From Psychromonas ingrahamii 37 (lineage in GTDB: Bacteria > Pseudomonadota > Gammaproteobacteria > Enterobacterales > Psychromonadaceae), in assembly GCF_000015285.1 (NCBI RefSeq), contig NC_008709.1:4030001-4094000 (forward strand): DNA of 64,000 nt, given 5' to 3'. Of this stretch, positions 20,054 through 33,449 are shown piece by piece; position 1 is the stretch's first letter; every line of letters begins with the position of its first letter. The translations under genes were made by a program, and so were the position numbers. The notes beneath the pieces were generated by a model. It saw nothing but the letters and a program-made list of their open reading frames with translations. It ran no database searches and was not told where the DNA came from.

Positions 20054-20395
20054 ATGAATAAAGAAAATGTGATTAAACAATTACAAGACAATATAAAAAT
20101 TATTTATCATCGTGCCATTGACGCAGATAAACAGCTAGAACTGCTACGAGAGCAAAAAAAAGCGGGATTTGCACAAATATTTACGAATGATAGTGCGTTT
20201 AAAAATCATTCCACGACCTTCTTGCCTTATGTTGAAGAGTTAGCTGCGGATCTGCAAGCAATTCAAACTGATAATGACGAGCATTACAAAACCTTAATTC
20301 CGTCGATCGTCGTTAAAATTGAACTTCTGTTTAAGACGCTTAAAGCTTTTAAAGACAATTTAAAGGGTGAACAACCAGGATCAGAAAGTACCTGA
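20054..20395 (+). CDS. Uncharacterized protein, possibly PriC-like
   Basis: 113 aa, highly charged and helical, no signal peptide, with AAAGGAG before the ATG. The stretch FLPYVEELAADLQAI and the following helix have the feel of the N-terminal part of primosomal replication protein N'' (PriC), but the protein is shorter than E. coli PriC and the match is from memory. A single gene between epmB and the rRNA operon. Confidence 0.5.
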   Translation: MNKENVIKQLQDNIKIIYHRAIDADKQLELLREQKKAGFAQIFTNDSAFKNHSTTFLPYVEELAADLQAIQTDNDEHYKTLIPSIVVKIELLFKTLKAFKDNLKGEQPGSEST

Positions 20396-20466
20396 TACCA
20401 ATGCCACTCATTAGGTGAGCTATTTATACCCCATGTTCGAGTTGGTCATCGTCCAAGCGCTTAAAC

Positions 20467-20503
20467 GAAAAAATCCCTGCTGACGTTAGTCACAGGGATT
20501 TTT
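20467..20503. terminator. rrn-distal terminator hairpin, copy 1
   Basis: AAAAATCCCTG and CAGGGATTTTT flank the core CTGACGTTAGTC. T-runs are present on both strands. It is the outermost of three similar hairpins behind the minus-strand rRNA operon. Confidence 0.7.
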
Positions 20504-20737
20504 CTGGATTTAATTGCTTAGCTTGTGCAATACACTGGCGATGGAACAGGACTCACAGAGCTCACCCGCTCATGACATTTGCCTAACGGCAAATTCGCCC
20601 TGCTCTACATGATCGGAAATACAGGAAGCGCAGAACTTGTCCGCTCGTGAACCATCGCTGCCGCGATACTCGCCCTCCGGCATACTCTTAACCTTTCCCA
20701 TGTTCGAGTTGGTCATCGCGTCAAAGCCCTAATAACG

Positions 20738-20774
20738 AAAAAACCCCTGCTGACGTTAGTCAACAGGGATTTAT
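20738..20774 (-). terminator. rrn-distal terminator hairpin, copy 2
   Basis: AAACCCCTG and CAGGGATTTA flank the same CTGACGTTAGTC core; the T-run faces the minus strand. Confidence 0.65.
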
Positions 20775-20955
20775 CTGGATTTAATTGCCAAGCTTGTGCG
20801 GAATACTGGCGATGGAAAAGGACTCGCAGAGCTTAGCCCGCTCATGACACATTGCTCACGCAATACTCGCCCCTACTATCACATGGCTTGAATGCCACTC
20901 CGTGGCTGCTCTTTATGTCCCATGCTCGAGTAGTCATCGTCTCAAGCACTCAAAC

Positions 20956-20993
20956 GAAAAAATCCCTGCTGACGTTAGTCAACAGGGATTTAT
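20956..20993 (-). terminator. rrn terminator immediately after 5S, copy 3
   Basis: Read on the minus strand, AAATCCCTGTTGAC, a short loop and GTCAGCAGGGATTTTTT begin about 13 bases past the 5S 3' end. This is the primary intrinsic terminator of the operon. Confidence 0.85.
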
Positions 20994-21005
20994 CGTTTAT
21001 TAGGC

Positions 21006-21122
21006 GCTTGGCGATGACCTACTCTCACATGGGGAGACCCCACACTACCATCGGCGCAATTGCGTTTCACTGCTGAGTTCGGAATGGGATCAGGTGGTAC
21101 CACAATGCTATGGTCGCCAAGC
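21006..21122 (-). rRNA. rrf: 5S ribosomal RNA
   Basis: The minus strand begins CTTGGCGACCATAGCATTG and contains CCACCTGATCCCATTCCGAA, AGTGAAACGC and GTGTGGGGTCTCCCCATG, ending ...GTCATCGCCAAG, which pairs with the 5' end. About 117 nt. It is the last gene of the operon. The 23S-5S spacer (about 300 bases) shows no tRNA. Confidence 0.96.
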
Positions 21123-21422
21123 AAAAACTTTTTAAAGCTTAGGCTTTTTTTAGCTTTAAATTGTTTTGGCCGGTAGGAGATTAACGTCTTTTTGTTAATC
21201 TTCCGTAAGGCAACAATCTAAAGTCTTTATAAAAAATTAATTAAAAAAGCTGGTTTTATTGTTGTTTTTATCAAGCAATCGTAAATATTTGTAAAATATA
21301 TTTCGCAAGCATATTTTTTCTTGGTTACTGTTGTTTCAACTCTTAGCTCAATCAGAGGGAATGTTAATAACATTCACTGACCCACTCGTCTACTGCAACT
21401 CAACACGTCTTAGGTGTTGTAT

Positions 21423-24312
<2,890 letters not shown>

Positions 24313-24941
24313 ATACAACACCTAAAAGGTGTCACTTTAATCGTTTTTATGAATGTTAATAACATTCAAAAAACGCATAAGATAACAAAATCTAGATTTT
24401 GTATTTATTTGAGTTTCCAAGACGCTTGCGATTTCTCATATTTTACAATACAAAAAACAACATTCGTTTTTCGTGCACCTAAGAATCATTGAATTAACAA
24501 TGATTCAATAGATACGTACGTTATCCAAAGTATCAGTTTGAACAACATTTATTTTTGCTTGATTACAATTATTAAAATAAATCTTAATAATTGAGAACAA
24601 TTTCGTTTAATTTATCACACCAATCAACACCTGAGTGCCATTGTTTTTGTGTGATAAAAAGAACTTTTATCAGCTTTCCTAATTGTTAAAGAGCAGTGTT
24701 AAAAAAACACTTATTAATTATTCTTTATAAAGAACAGTTAATAAGTGTATTTGCTATTACGCTTTATCATTCTAATCAAACAATCTGTGTGGACACTCAT
24801 CAAGTATTTGCGAAGCAAAAACTTGAGCCGGAAGGTGAATTTGCAGAGCAAAATCGCCGAAAGGCTTGTACTGTGAAGCACTTGCAAGCAAGTCTTCGAT
24901 GTATTAATCCGCAAGCGAATTAACTGATGTGTCTCTTTACG
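24313..24941 (-). other. 16S-23S internal transcribed spacer without tRNA
   Basis: 629 bases. No tRNA could be found: there is no TTCGAATC-type T-loop or cloverleaf. It holds a boxA antitermination sequence (TGCTCTTTAACA, minus strand) at 24684-24695. At 24774-24797 lies a 24-base segment that is the exact complement of 26722-26745 in the leader; together they form the RNase III processing stem around 16S. Confidence 0.85.
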
Positions 24942-26488
<1,547 letters not shown>

Positions 26489-26721
26489 AAAGTTTAATTT
26501 GCAGCTTGCGCTGCGACTCAATATAACTGACTAAAACTAATTACTATTATCTCAACACCTAAGTATAAAAACTTCAGTATAAAATAATGAATAACTTATT
26601 ATTCTGAATAAATAAATTTATTCGTGTGTCACTTTTATTGATGAGTAAGCTATTTACGAAGTAAAAAGTTACTGCCTTTACAAGAAAGGACTTTGATTTT
26701 TTTGAAATCACATCAACAATA

Positions 26722-26760
26722 AGTGTCCACACAGATTGTTTGATTAAATTGTTAAAGAGC
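26722..26760 (-). promoter_or_regulatory. rrn leader: 16S processing stem and boxA
   Basis: GCTCTTTAACAA (26749-26760) is the boxA element of rRNA antitermination. Directly after it lies the 24-base left arm (26722-26745) that pairs with the spacer at 24774-24797. The arrangement is the same as in E. coli rrn leaders. Confidence 0.85.
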
Positions 26761-26781
26761 GTGCCTTTCGGCGAGGTGCGT

Positions 26782-26809
26782 ATACTACGCTACCTGCAAA
26801 CGATGTCAA
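26782..26809 (-). promoter_or_regulatory. rrn promoter P2
   Basis: TTGACA (26804-26809, minus strand), a 16-base spacer and TAGTAT (26782-26787), followed by GC-rich ACGCACCTCGCC and the boxA leader. Confidence 0.7.
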
Positions 26810-26962
26810 TGGTTATTTTTTTAATCTTTTATCAAGATTATTAATCTTGCTAAAACATAAAATTATAATGTTTTCAATCAACGTGATACGTTATTAAAAA
26901 CTTAACCTCTTTCGTTCTGAGTAACCGGATTGACTTGCGTCTTTCCCGTTTCCGTGGGGCGC

Positions 26963-26990
26963 ATTATAGGGATTTTGTTAACGTTGGCAA
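26963..26990 (-). promoter_or_regulatory. rrn promoter P1
   Basis: TTGCCA (26985-26990, minus strand), a 16-base spacer and TATAAT, followed by a GCGCCCCAC discriminator. The short spacer and GC-rich discriminator are typical of growth-rate-controlled rrn P1 promoters. An A/T-rich stretch lies upstream. No gene was found between the 16S 5' end and gmhB. Confidence 0.8.
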
Positions 26991-27054
26991 GGGTTTATTT
27001 GCATAAAAACAGCCTATTTTTGCAATTAGTTTTTATACCCTATTTGCAAACAAG

Positions 27055-27084
27055 TTACCCACAGATTAACTATAATTATCCACA
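27055..27084 (+). promoter_or_regulatory. Pair of DnaA-box-like 9-mers upstream of rrn P1
   Basis: TTATCCACA at 27076-27084 is a perfect consensus DnaA box. TTACCCACA at 27055-27063 differs at one base. They are 21 bases apart, two helical turns, in the same orientation, about 65-95 bases upstream of the P1 -35. Chance occurrence in AT-rich DNA is possible. Confidence 0.4.
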
Positions 27085-27105
27085 GATTTTCCCTTAACGA
27101 CTCAA

Positions 27106-27663
27106 TTACAGCAGCTTAACTATACTGTTCAAATCATCAAATACGGCTGTTGCGATTTTTTCACCCTCTGCTGTGATCGTTTTTCCTGTTCGGACTAAAT
27201 AGTTGGTGTTTATTCCGGCAGCTAAACCGGCTTGTATATCAGAAACTTTATCCCCGACTAATATTGACTGACTTGCATCTATATCCAGGTCTTCAATGGC
27301 ACTGATCAGCATGCCAGGTTTTGGCTTGCGGCAATCGCAATCAATTTTATATTCGCCAATACCCTTTTCGGCATGATGCGGGCAATAATAGAAACCATCT
27401 AAGTCAACCCCCCTATCTGCTAATGACCAATCCATCCACTCTGTTAAGGTATGGAATTGCTCTTCACTGAAATATCCCCGTGCAATACCGGACTGATTGG
27501 TTATAACAACTAATAGGTAGCCTTTTTCTTTAAGTGCTTTGCAGGCATCAATGACGCCGTCGATAAATTCAAAATCATCACGCTGTGATACATAACCATT
27601 GTCGACATTTATTACCCCATCTCTATCAAGAAAAACGGCACGTTTTCCATTGGCTACTGTCAT
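27106..27663 (-). CDS. gmhB: D-glycero-beta-D-manno-heptose 1,7-bisphosphate 7-phosphatase GmhB
   Basis: HAD-family phosphatase of the ADP-heptose pathway for LPS core. The catalytic motif [11 protein letters not shown] is at residues 9-19, [10 protein letters not shown] is motif II, and the zinc loop is YYCPHH...[12 protein letters not shown]. The length of 185 aa is normal. It lies upstream of, and reads toward, the rRNA operon, a gmhB-rrn neighbourhood also known in E. coli. Confidence 0.95.
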   Translation of the reverse strand: MTVANGKRAVFLDRDGVINVDNGYVSQRDDFEFIDGVIDACKALKEKGYLLVVITNQSGIARGYFSEEQFHTLTEWMDWSLADRGVDLDGFYYCPHHAEKGIGEYKIDCDCRKPKPGMLISAIEDLDIDASQSILVGDKVSDIQAGLAAGINTNYLVRTGKTITAEGEKIATAVFDDLNSIVKLL

Positions 27664-27748
27664 ATTATTTCCTTCTCTGTTTCAGGTTTATTAAAAAATG
27701 TTATTATGCCATTCATCGCGAGTCCCTTCTATTGATAAAGAGCATCTT

Positions 27749-28132
27749 ATGTTACGTTTTATTATTATCTCTTTTACCGTCCTTTTAACCACAGCTTGTA
27801 GTAACCTTGACTTTTCGTCTAATCTCGACAAGAAAAATTTTGATGATTATTTCAAACCCTCACGCGTCACTGTTTACGAAAAACCGCAATTGCAGGGGCT
27901 CGATTATCAATTTATTGCAGCAGTTGACGGCAGTAGCTGCCAGCAAGAGGAAATAGATCGCCCTGCAGATATTAAAGAAGCACGTACTAATGCCCGCATT
28001 AAAGCCGCTGAGATGAACGCTAACGGTATCGTTTTTCAAAACTGCTTGATTTTTGAACAAGACGCATCCTGCATCAGCAACATTATTTGTTATGCTCGTG
28101 CTATTAGTGTGAAACTTTCTGATGGGGAATAA
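27749..28132 (+). CDS. rcsF: Rcs stress sensor lipoprotein RcsF
   Basis: Outer-membrane lipoprotein that senses envelope stress for the Rcs phosphorelay. The signal peptide ends in LLTTAC with the lipidated Cys at residue 17. Four further cysteines (GSSCQQEE, FQNCLIFEQDASCISNIICY) fit the two non-consecutive disulfides of RcsF. I start at ATG 27749; an upstream in-frame ATG at 27698 would bury the signal peptide. rcsF-trmO adjacency is as in E. coli. No rcsBCD is in view. Confidence 0.88.
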   Translation: MLRFIIISFTVLLTTACSNLDFSSNLDKKNFDDYFKPSRVTVYEKPQLQGLDYQFIAAVDGSSCQQEEIDRPADIKEARTNARIKAAEMNANGIVFQNCLIFEQDASCISNIICYARAISVKLSDGE

Positions 28133-28838
28133 CATAGTGTTTGATTCAATAGCGATAATCCATTCCCCCTATAAAGAGAAGTTTGCTGTGCCTCGCCAGC
28201 CTGGGTTAGTTCCCAGTGCCATCGCTGAGCTGGAAATATTATTTCCTTATGATGATATTAACGCTTTTTTGGGTTTACAGGAATTCAGTCATTTATGGTT
28301 AGTGTTTATTTTCCATAAAAATCGCAACCCAGATAAATGGAGTCCCACCGTACGACCGCCTCGACTCGGTGGTAACAAACGCTTAGGTGTTTTTGCAACA
28401 CGTTCACCCTGCCGTCCAAACCCCATTGGTTTATCACTGGTTGAATTTCACGGCATTAAACAAGTTAATGGTAAGATTTTTTTAATGTTGAGTAATATCG
28501 ATTTAGTCGATGGCACTCCAATTATTGATATCAAACCTTATATTCCCTATGCAGATTCAAAACCACAGGCGCTAGCCGGTTTTGCTCAGCTGCAGCCTGA
28601 ATCCTTAATGCAGGTCGAATTTTCAACTGAGGCTCAAAAAGCAATTAACTTGCTTGAAGATGGCTACCCTGAACTGCAGCAATTGATTATTGAAGTACTG
28701 CAACAAGACCCGCGCCCTGCTTATAAAAAGACAAAAGAAGATCCAAAAAAATATGCAGTGCATCTTCTCGACTTTAATATCTCTTGGATTAATGCAGGGT
28801 CAACCACTACAGTGCTCGATGTTGAGCCACTGGTTTAG
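28122..28838 (+). CDS. trmO: tRNA (adenine(37)-N6)-methyltransferase TrmO (TsaA/YaeB)
   Basis: SAM-dependent enzyme that methylates t6A37 to m6t6A in tRNA-Thr. HSPYKEKFAVPRQPGLVPSA and RSPCRPNPIGLSLVE are the family signatures, with DIKPYIPYADS following. 238 aa. It overlaps rcsF by 11 bases if started at ATG 28122; a GTG at 28137 with GGGGA upstream is also possible. Its 3' end overlaps the convergent rhomboid gene by 32 bases. Confidence 0.94.
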   Translation: MGNNIVFDSIAIIHSPYKEKFAVPRQPGLVPSAIAELEILFPYDDINAFLGLQEFSHLWLVFIFHKNRNPDKWSPTVRPPRLGGNKRLGVFATRSPCRPNPIGLSLVEFHGIKQVNGKIFLMLSNIDLVDGTPIIDIKPYIPYADSKPQALAGFAQLQPESLMQVEFSTEAQKAINLLEDGYPELQQLIIEVLQQDPRPAYKKTKEDPKKYAVHLLDFNISWINAGSTTTVLDVEPLV

Positions 28839-29373
28839 CAAAATAATAGCCACTGGCAGCGCCGACTAATGCGCCTAACAGGTGACTCTCAAATGACACG
28901 CCAAATTTTGTTGGAAAGACGCCAAAAACTAATCCTCCGTAAAAAATAAGCATCAGCAGCGAGATCACAAGGTGCAGGATTTTTCCCCGAACAAAACCAT
29001 AAACGATTAAATAGCCCCAGAAGGCATAAATTACCCCGCTCATTCCGATGTGTACGCTGTTACCTCGTGCGAATAACCACACTAACATTCCCGTAGAGCT
29101 GATATGCAGGAGAAATAACAGCCAGAATCGTTTGCTACCCTGCGCACCAATTAAGGTTCCAAAGACTATAAAGGGTAAAAAATTACTGAGCAGGTGCAAC
29201 CAGCTTCCATGTAGAAAAGGCGCCATAAAAATACCACTGAGATGATCAAAGGAACGGGGGACAATACCGAACTGATTTAAATCCATCGGTAATACAGCAT
29301 TAACCATTAAAACCATGCTGCAAAACAGCATGATGCCTGCACTATATTTTCCAGCTAATAGATAACGATTCAT
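28807..29373 (-). CDS. Rhomboid family intramembrane serine protease
   Basis: 188 aa with about six hydrophobic helices. The catalytic serine is S112 in HIGMSGVIYA, the partner histidine is H164 in FESHLLGA, and an Asn (N64) lies in HLLSNFLPF as in other active rhomboids. There is no N-terminal cytoplasmic domain of the GlpG type. It resembles the compact rhomboids of marine gammaproteobacteria; the substrate is unknown and no GlyGly-CTERM protein is in view. It converges with trmO. Confidence 0.88.
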   Translation of the reverse strand: MNRYLLAGKYSAGIMLFCSMVLMVNAVLPMDLNQFGIVPRSFDHLSGIFMAPFLHGSWLHLLSNFLPFIVFGTLIGAQGSKRFWLLFLLHISSTGMLVWLFARGNSVHIGMSGVIYAFWGYLIVYGFVRGKILHLVISLLMLIFYGGLVFGVFPTKFGVSFESHLLGALVGAASGYYFAKPVAQHRAL

Positions 29374-29525
29374 TGTCTTCCTTATAATTTGCTATTTATT
29401 AAGACAAAATAGCTGAAAGCCCGGTTAAAATTCAATTATATTTTCTAAATAGATGAAGAAACCTTTAGTCATTACGTTTCCACTGCTAAAATCAGTGCTG
29501 TTTAATTTATCAATTAGGGATAACT

Positions 29526-31241
29526 ATGCGCACGACCAACTACTTACTTTCAACTCAAAAAGAAGCACCCAGCGATGCGGTAATTGTAAGCCATCAGCTT
29601 ATGTTACGTGCAGGCATGATCCGTAAATTAGCATCGGGTTTATATACCTGGTTACCGACGGGGTTACGGGTTTTACGTAAAGTTGAAACTATCGTGCGTG
29701 AAGAGATGGAACGAGCCGGAGGTGTTGAAGTCTTAATGCCAATTGTGCAACCTGCAGATCTTTGGCTAGAAACAGGTCGCTGGGATCAATACGGCGGTGA
29801 GCTGTTACGTATTAAAGATCGCCATACACGTGATTTTGTATTGGGCCCAACACACGAGGAAGTGATCACTGAGCTTGTGCGCAAAGAAGTAAACAGTTAC
29901 AAACAGCTACCACTCAATCTTTTCCAAATTCAGACAAAATTCCGCGATGAAACTCGTCCGCGTTTTGGTGTTATGCGTGCGCGCGAATTTACCATGAAAG
30001 ATGCGTACTCTTTTCATATGGATCAAGCTTGTCTGGAAAAAACATATCAGAAAATGTTTGACGCTTATTGTCGTATCTTTGACCGCTTAGGTCTTGAATA
30101 CCGCCCTGTTATTGCCGATACTGGAAGTATTGGCGGCAGTGCATCTCATGAATTCCACGTACTTGCGCAAAGCGGTGAAGATGCCATTGTTTTCTCAACT
30201 GAAAGTGATTACGCGGCAAATATTGAAAAAGCAGAAGCATTGGCACCGAGCACTGTTCTTGCAGCACCCACTGCTGAAATGGGACTGCTTGATACCCCAA
30301 ATGCAAAAACTATCGCTGAACTCGTTTCGAAACATGGCATTGCTATTGAAAAGACGGTCAAAACTTTATTTGTTAAAGCGTCTGATCAAATTGAAACGGA
30401 GCTGATCGCGCTTATCATCCGTGGTGATCACGAACTTAATGAGATTAAAGCTGAAAATTTAGCCTCTGTCGCTGCTCCACTTGAATTCGCCAGCGAAAGT
30501 GAAATCAGAGCATTGGTTAATGCAGGCCCGGGCTCACTGGGTCCAGTTTCTCTACCAGTGCCCTTTATTGTTGACCGTTCAGTGGCTGTTATGAGCGACT
30601 TTAGTGCCGGTGCAAACATTGATAATAAACATTACTGCAACATTAACTGGGGCCGCGACGTTGAACTTGCTCAAGTTGAAGATCTGCGTAATGTCGTTGA
30701 AGGTGATCCAAGCCCCTGCGGTAGTGGAACACTTTCAATGGCACGGGGTATCGAAGTGGGACATATTTTCCAACTGGGTGATACTTATACTAAAGCGATG
30801 AATGCCGGCGTACTTAACCAGCAAGGTAAAAACCAGATATTAACCATGGGTTGTTACGGCATTGGTATCTCACGTATTGTTGCTGCTGCTATTGAGCAAA
30901 ACAATGATAAAAATGGCATTATTTGGAACAATACACTGGCGCCTTTTTCGGTAGTTATTGTCCCAATGAATATGCATAAATCACATCGTGTCGCAGAACT
31001 TGCTGAAAAATACTATGCAGAATTACAAGCAGCAGGTATCGAGGTGTTATTTGACGATCGTAAAGAACGCCCTGGTATTATGTTTGCGGATGCAGAGCTT
31101 ATGGGTATTCCACATACCCTGGTGATTGGAGATCGTAGTTTGGATAATGGCGTGATTGAATATAAAGATCGCCTATCGGGTGTAAAACAGGAAGTTGCTA
31201 TTGATGAGGTTATTAACTTTATCAAAGCCCAACTCGCTTAA
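29526..31241 (+). CDS. proS: Prolyl-tRNA synthetase (bacterial type with editing domain)
   Basis: Class II synthetase, 571 aa. Motif 1 lies in [20 protein letters not shown] and motif 2 in [19 protein letters not shown]. The INS editing domain is at about residues 225-400 ([19 protein letters not shown] and [10 protein letters not shown]). The anticodon-binding domain is at the end. It follows rcsF-trmO as in E. coli. Confidence 0.97.
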   Translation: MRTTNYLLSTQKEAPSDAVIVSHQLMLRAGMIRKLASGLYTWLPTGLRVLRKVETIVREEMERAGGVEVLMPIVQPADLWLETGRWDQYGGELLRIKDRHTRDFVLGPTHEEVITELVRKEVNSYKQLPLNLFQIQTKFRDETRPRFGVMRAREFTMKDAYSFHMDQACLEKTYQKMFDAYCRIFDRLGLEYRPVIADTGSIGGSASHEFHVLAQSGEDAIVFSTESDYAANIEKAEALAPSTVLAAPTAEMGLLDTPNAKTIAELVSKHGIAIEKTVKTLFVKASDQIETELIALIIRGDHELNEIKAENLASVAAPLEFASESEIRALVNAGPGSLGPVSLPVPFIVDRSVAVMSDFSAGANIDNKHYCNINWGRDVELAQVEDLRNVVEGDPSPCGSGTLSMARGIEVGHIFQLGDTYTKAMNAGVLNQQGKNQILTMGCYGIGISRIVAAAIEQNNDKNGIIWNNTLAPFSVVIVPMNMHKSHRVAELAEKYYAELQAAGIEVLFDDRKERPGIMFADAELMGIPHTLVIGDRSLDNGVIEYKDRLSGVKQEVAIDEVINFIKAQLA

Positions 31242-31322
31242 TCATTCGCGTATCCTACCATTAACAAAGTTAGTATTTTTTATTCCGGCGTGATCTTTGA
31301 AGAAAATATAAAGGATCTTGCC

Positions 31323-31350
31323 GTCCCCAGTCTTAGCTAAGATTGGGGAC
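31323..31350 (+). terminator. Hairpin downstream of proS
   Basis: GTCCCCAGTCTTA pairs with TAAGATTGGGGAC around 2 bases. There is no T-run, so it may be a weak terminator or a 3'-end stabilising structure. Confidence 0.5.
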
Positions 31351-31418
31351 TATCTAATCAAATGCTTTACGTATAATAATAGCGTCCTATTAACAACTAT
31401 ATAACGTACGGATAAAAG

Positions 31419-32513
31419 ATGAAAAAAGCTTCTCAACTAAGATTACTGCTACCTTTTTTATTTTTACTTTCTAGCGCACTGACCTCCGCGGAAAATGACA
31501 TGGAAAATAATCCCTACGGTTTAACAACTGAAGCCGAACTGAGTGATACTTTTAACAGTAAGATAAATGCATTTTGGAAAAAAAATGCAATCTCAGTTTC
31601 CTTACAAGGCGTTGACAATAAAAGACTGCATACTATTAGTATTAAAACCGGTAATGCTAACGCGATAGTGATTAGCCAGGGTCGAAACGAGAGTGTCTTA
31701 AAATACAAGGAACTTGCCTTTGATCTTAACCGTCAAGGTTATGATCTTTATTTAATTGATCACCGAGGTCAAGGATTTTCAGAACGCTTAGGCGGAGATC
31801 AAGATCACGGGCATGTTGTTCATTTCCAAGATTATGTCGATGACCTTAACCGTTATATTTTATCCTTAGACTTAGCCAACAATTACCAGCATAATTACCT
31901 GCTAGCACACTCAATGGGCGGCACGATAAGCGCGCTATACCTCGAACAATATAACCACCCATTTCAGGCAGCCATATTATTAAGCCCCATGATGTCAATC
32001 AATTTAGGCAGCATACCCAGTTTTATTGCCAAGCTATTAACCTTCAGTGGTGCCGAAGTGTGCAGCTGGTTTAGCGATCAATCCTGTTATGTGTTCGGTG
32101 GCAAAGAATATAAGCCCAGAGCATTTATCGGTAATGATTTAACCTCCAGCGAAGTGCGTTTTAATGCATCACAAAATACCTACATAGAGTTTCCTGAAAC
32201 ACAACTTGGTGATGCGAGTATGCGCTGGGTTGCCCAAAGCCTTAGCGCCACTGGGCAGGTGGTGGATAACGCCAATAAAATAAATATTCCAATTCTATTA
32301 CTGCAAGCAGGAGCCGATCAGGTTGTGACAGCGGCAGGGCAAAATCAATTTTTTAAAAATATTACCCAGTGTAAAGCGAAACAATTTCTCACTATACCCA
32401 ATGCAAAACATGAGATATATTTAGAAAAAGATCAATCCCGATTAGTGGCTTTAAATGCAGCACTTGAATTTTTGGAAGCATCACAACAAGGCACACTGCG
32501 ATGTACAAAATAG
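31419..32513 (+). CDS. Alpha/beta hydrolase, PldB-like lysophospholipase
   Basis: 364 aa. An N-terminal signal peptide (LLPFLFLLSSALTSA) predicts export, unlike E. coli PldB. The nucleophile elbow AHSMGG has Ser165, preceded by the family's DHRGQGFSERL. The C-terminal catalytic Asp and His probably lie in LQAGADQVV and IPNAKHEIY. Its stop overlaps the start of the yigL-like gene by 13 bases; pldB-yigL pairing is conserved in enterobacteria, which supports a PldB relation. Confidence 0.8.
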   Translation: MKKASQLRLLLPFLFLLSSALTSAENDMENNPYGLTTEAELSDTFNSKINAFWKKNAISVSLQGVDNKRLHTISIKTGNANAIVISQGRNESVLKYKELAFDLNRQGYDLYLIDHRGQGFSERLGGDQDHGHVVHFQDYVDDLNRYILSLDLANNYQHNYLLAHSMGGTISALYLEQYNHPFQAAILLSPMMSINLGSIPSFIAKLLTFSGAEVCSWFSDQSCYVFGGKEYKPRAFIGNDLTSSEVRFNASQNTYIEFPETQLGDASMRWVAQSLSATGQVVDNANKINIPILLLQAGADQVVTAAGQNQFFKNITQCKAKQFLTIPNAKHEIYLEKDQSRLVALNAALEFLEASQQGTLRCTK

Positions 32514-33292
32514 CTATTTCAGATCTCGACGGTACCCTGCTAGGCCCGGATCATCGCATCTCAGTAAAAACAGAAGAAACAATTCAACGCTGGGTACAAA
32601 GTGGCCGAAAATTTGTGATCGCAACGGGCAGGCACTATATCGAAGCAAAACATTTACAAGAATCCTTAAATATCCCCATTTATTTAATCACTTCAAATGG
32701 AGCACGCATTCACAATAAAGAAGGAAAAATTATTCATCAACAGAATTTGCCCAGTAATATAGCACAAGAGATTTGCGATACTGTATTTTCTGATGCAGTG
32801 CAAATAAACCTCTTCACAGACCAAAACTGGTATGCCAACTATCCTCTGGCAGAACTTGATGGAATGGGATTAGACGCAGGCTTTAACTGCATCAAAGCCG
32901 ATCTCAGCAAACTTGATAAAAGTAATACGATTAAGATATTTTTCTATGCGGAAGCTGAATTATTACAACCCGTTTATGACTTATTAGCGGCGCGTTACGG
33001 TGATAAAATCAACCTCACTTTTTCTTTGACAAAGTGTCTGGAGGTGATGTGTGCCAATACCAATAAAGGTGAAGCCGTTAAAGTCGTGTTAAAAAGAAAA
33101 AGCCTGGAAATTTCCGATGCCATTGCATTTGGAGATGGTATGAATGATCTTGAAATGTTACTCGCAGTGGCGAAACCTATCGTAATGGCAAATGCCCAGT
33201 ATGCGCTAAAAGAGGCGCTGCCTAATGTAGAAAAAACGCTTTCATCTAAAGAGCACGGTGTGGCGGTAATAATGGAACGATATTTAACCTAG
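32501..33292 (+). CDS. yigL: HAD-superfamily Cof-type phosphatase YigL (sugar phosphate / PLP phosphatase)
   Basis: 263 aa. HAD motif I DLDGTLL carries Asp8 and Asp10, motif II is in FVIATGRHY, and motif IV is FGDGMNDLEML. Type IIB cap in the middle. E. coli YigL dephosphorylates sugar phosphates and pyridoxal phosphate; this is the same subfamily by sequence and by position after a pldB-like gene. Confidence 0.85.
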   Translation: MYKIAISDLDGTLLGPDHRISVKTEETIQRWVQSGRKFVIATGRHYIEAKHLQESLNIPIYLITSNGARIHNKEGKIIHQQNLPSNIAQEICDTVFSDAVQINLFTDQNWYANYPLAELDGMGLDAGFNCIKADLSKLDKSNTIKIFFYAEAELLQPVYDLLAARYGDKINLTFSLTKCLEVMCANTNKGEAVKVVLKRKSLEISDAIAFGDGMNDLEMLLAVAKPIVMANAQYALKEALPNVEKTLSSKEHGVAVIMERYLT

Positions 33293-33449
33293 TAGCCCAG
33301 AATATAAAGTAAATGTTTTAATCTTTAATCGCTACAATCTTAAGAGCCGAACGATGATTAAGTATTTAAATAAAAAAGGCCACATATTGTTATGTTTGTG
33401 TAGATTTATGCACGCTTAGCCATCAATGATGACTGAACTGAGATTTTTT

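Larger units (their letters stand above)
20400..21005. repeat. Three imperfect repeats downstream of the rRNA operon
   Basis: Units beginning CCCATGTTCGAG / CCCATGCTCGAG start at 20430, 20697 and 20919 (spacings 267 and 222 bases). Each has a GGTCATCG or AGTCATCG segment, then a hairpin with the constant core CTGACGTTAGTC. The first two continue with GGATTTAATTGC and ACTGGCGATGGAA. The CCCATG...GTCATCG part resembles the 3' end of the 5S gene in inverted orientation. No gene was seen in this stretch. Confidence 0.8.

Noticed and set aside
20852-21076. A 74-codon plus-strand frame
   Set aside because: It runs through the terminator repeat into antisense 5S rRNA and has no ribosome-binding site or protein-like character.
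24696-24923. A 75-codon frame in the 16S-23S spacer
   Set aside because: It covers the processing-stem region of the rRNA spacer and shows no recognisable protein.
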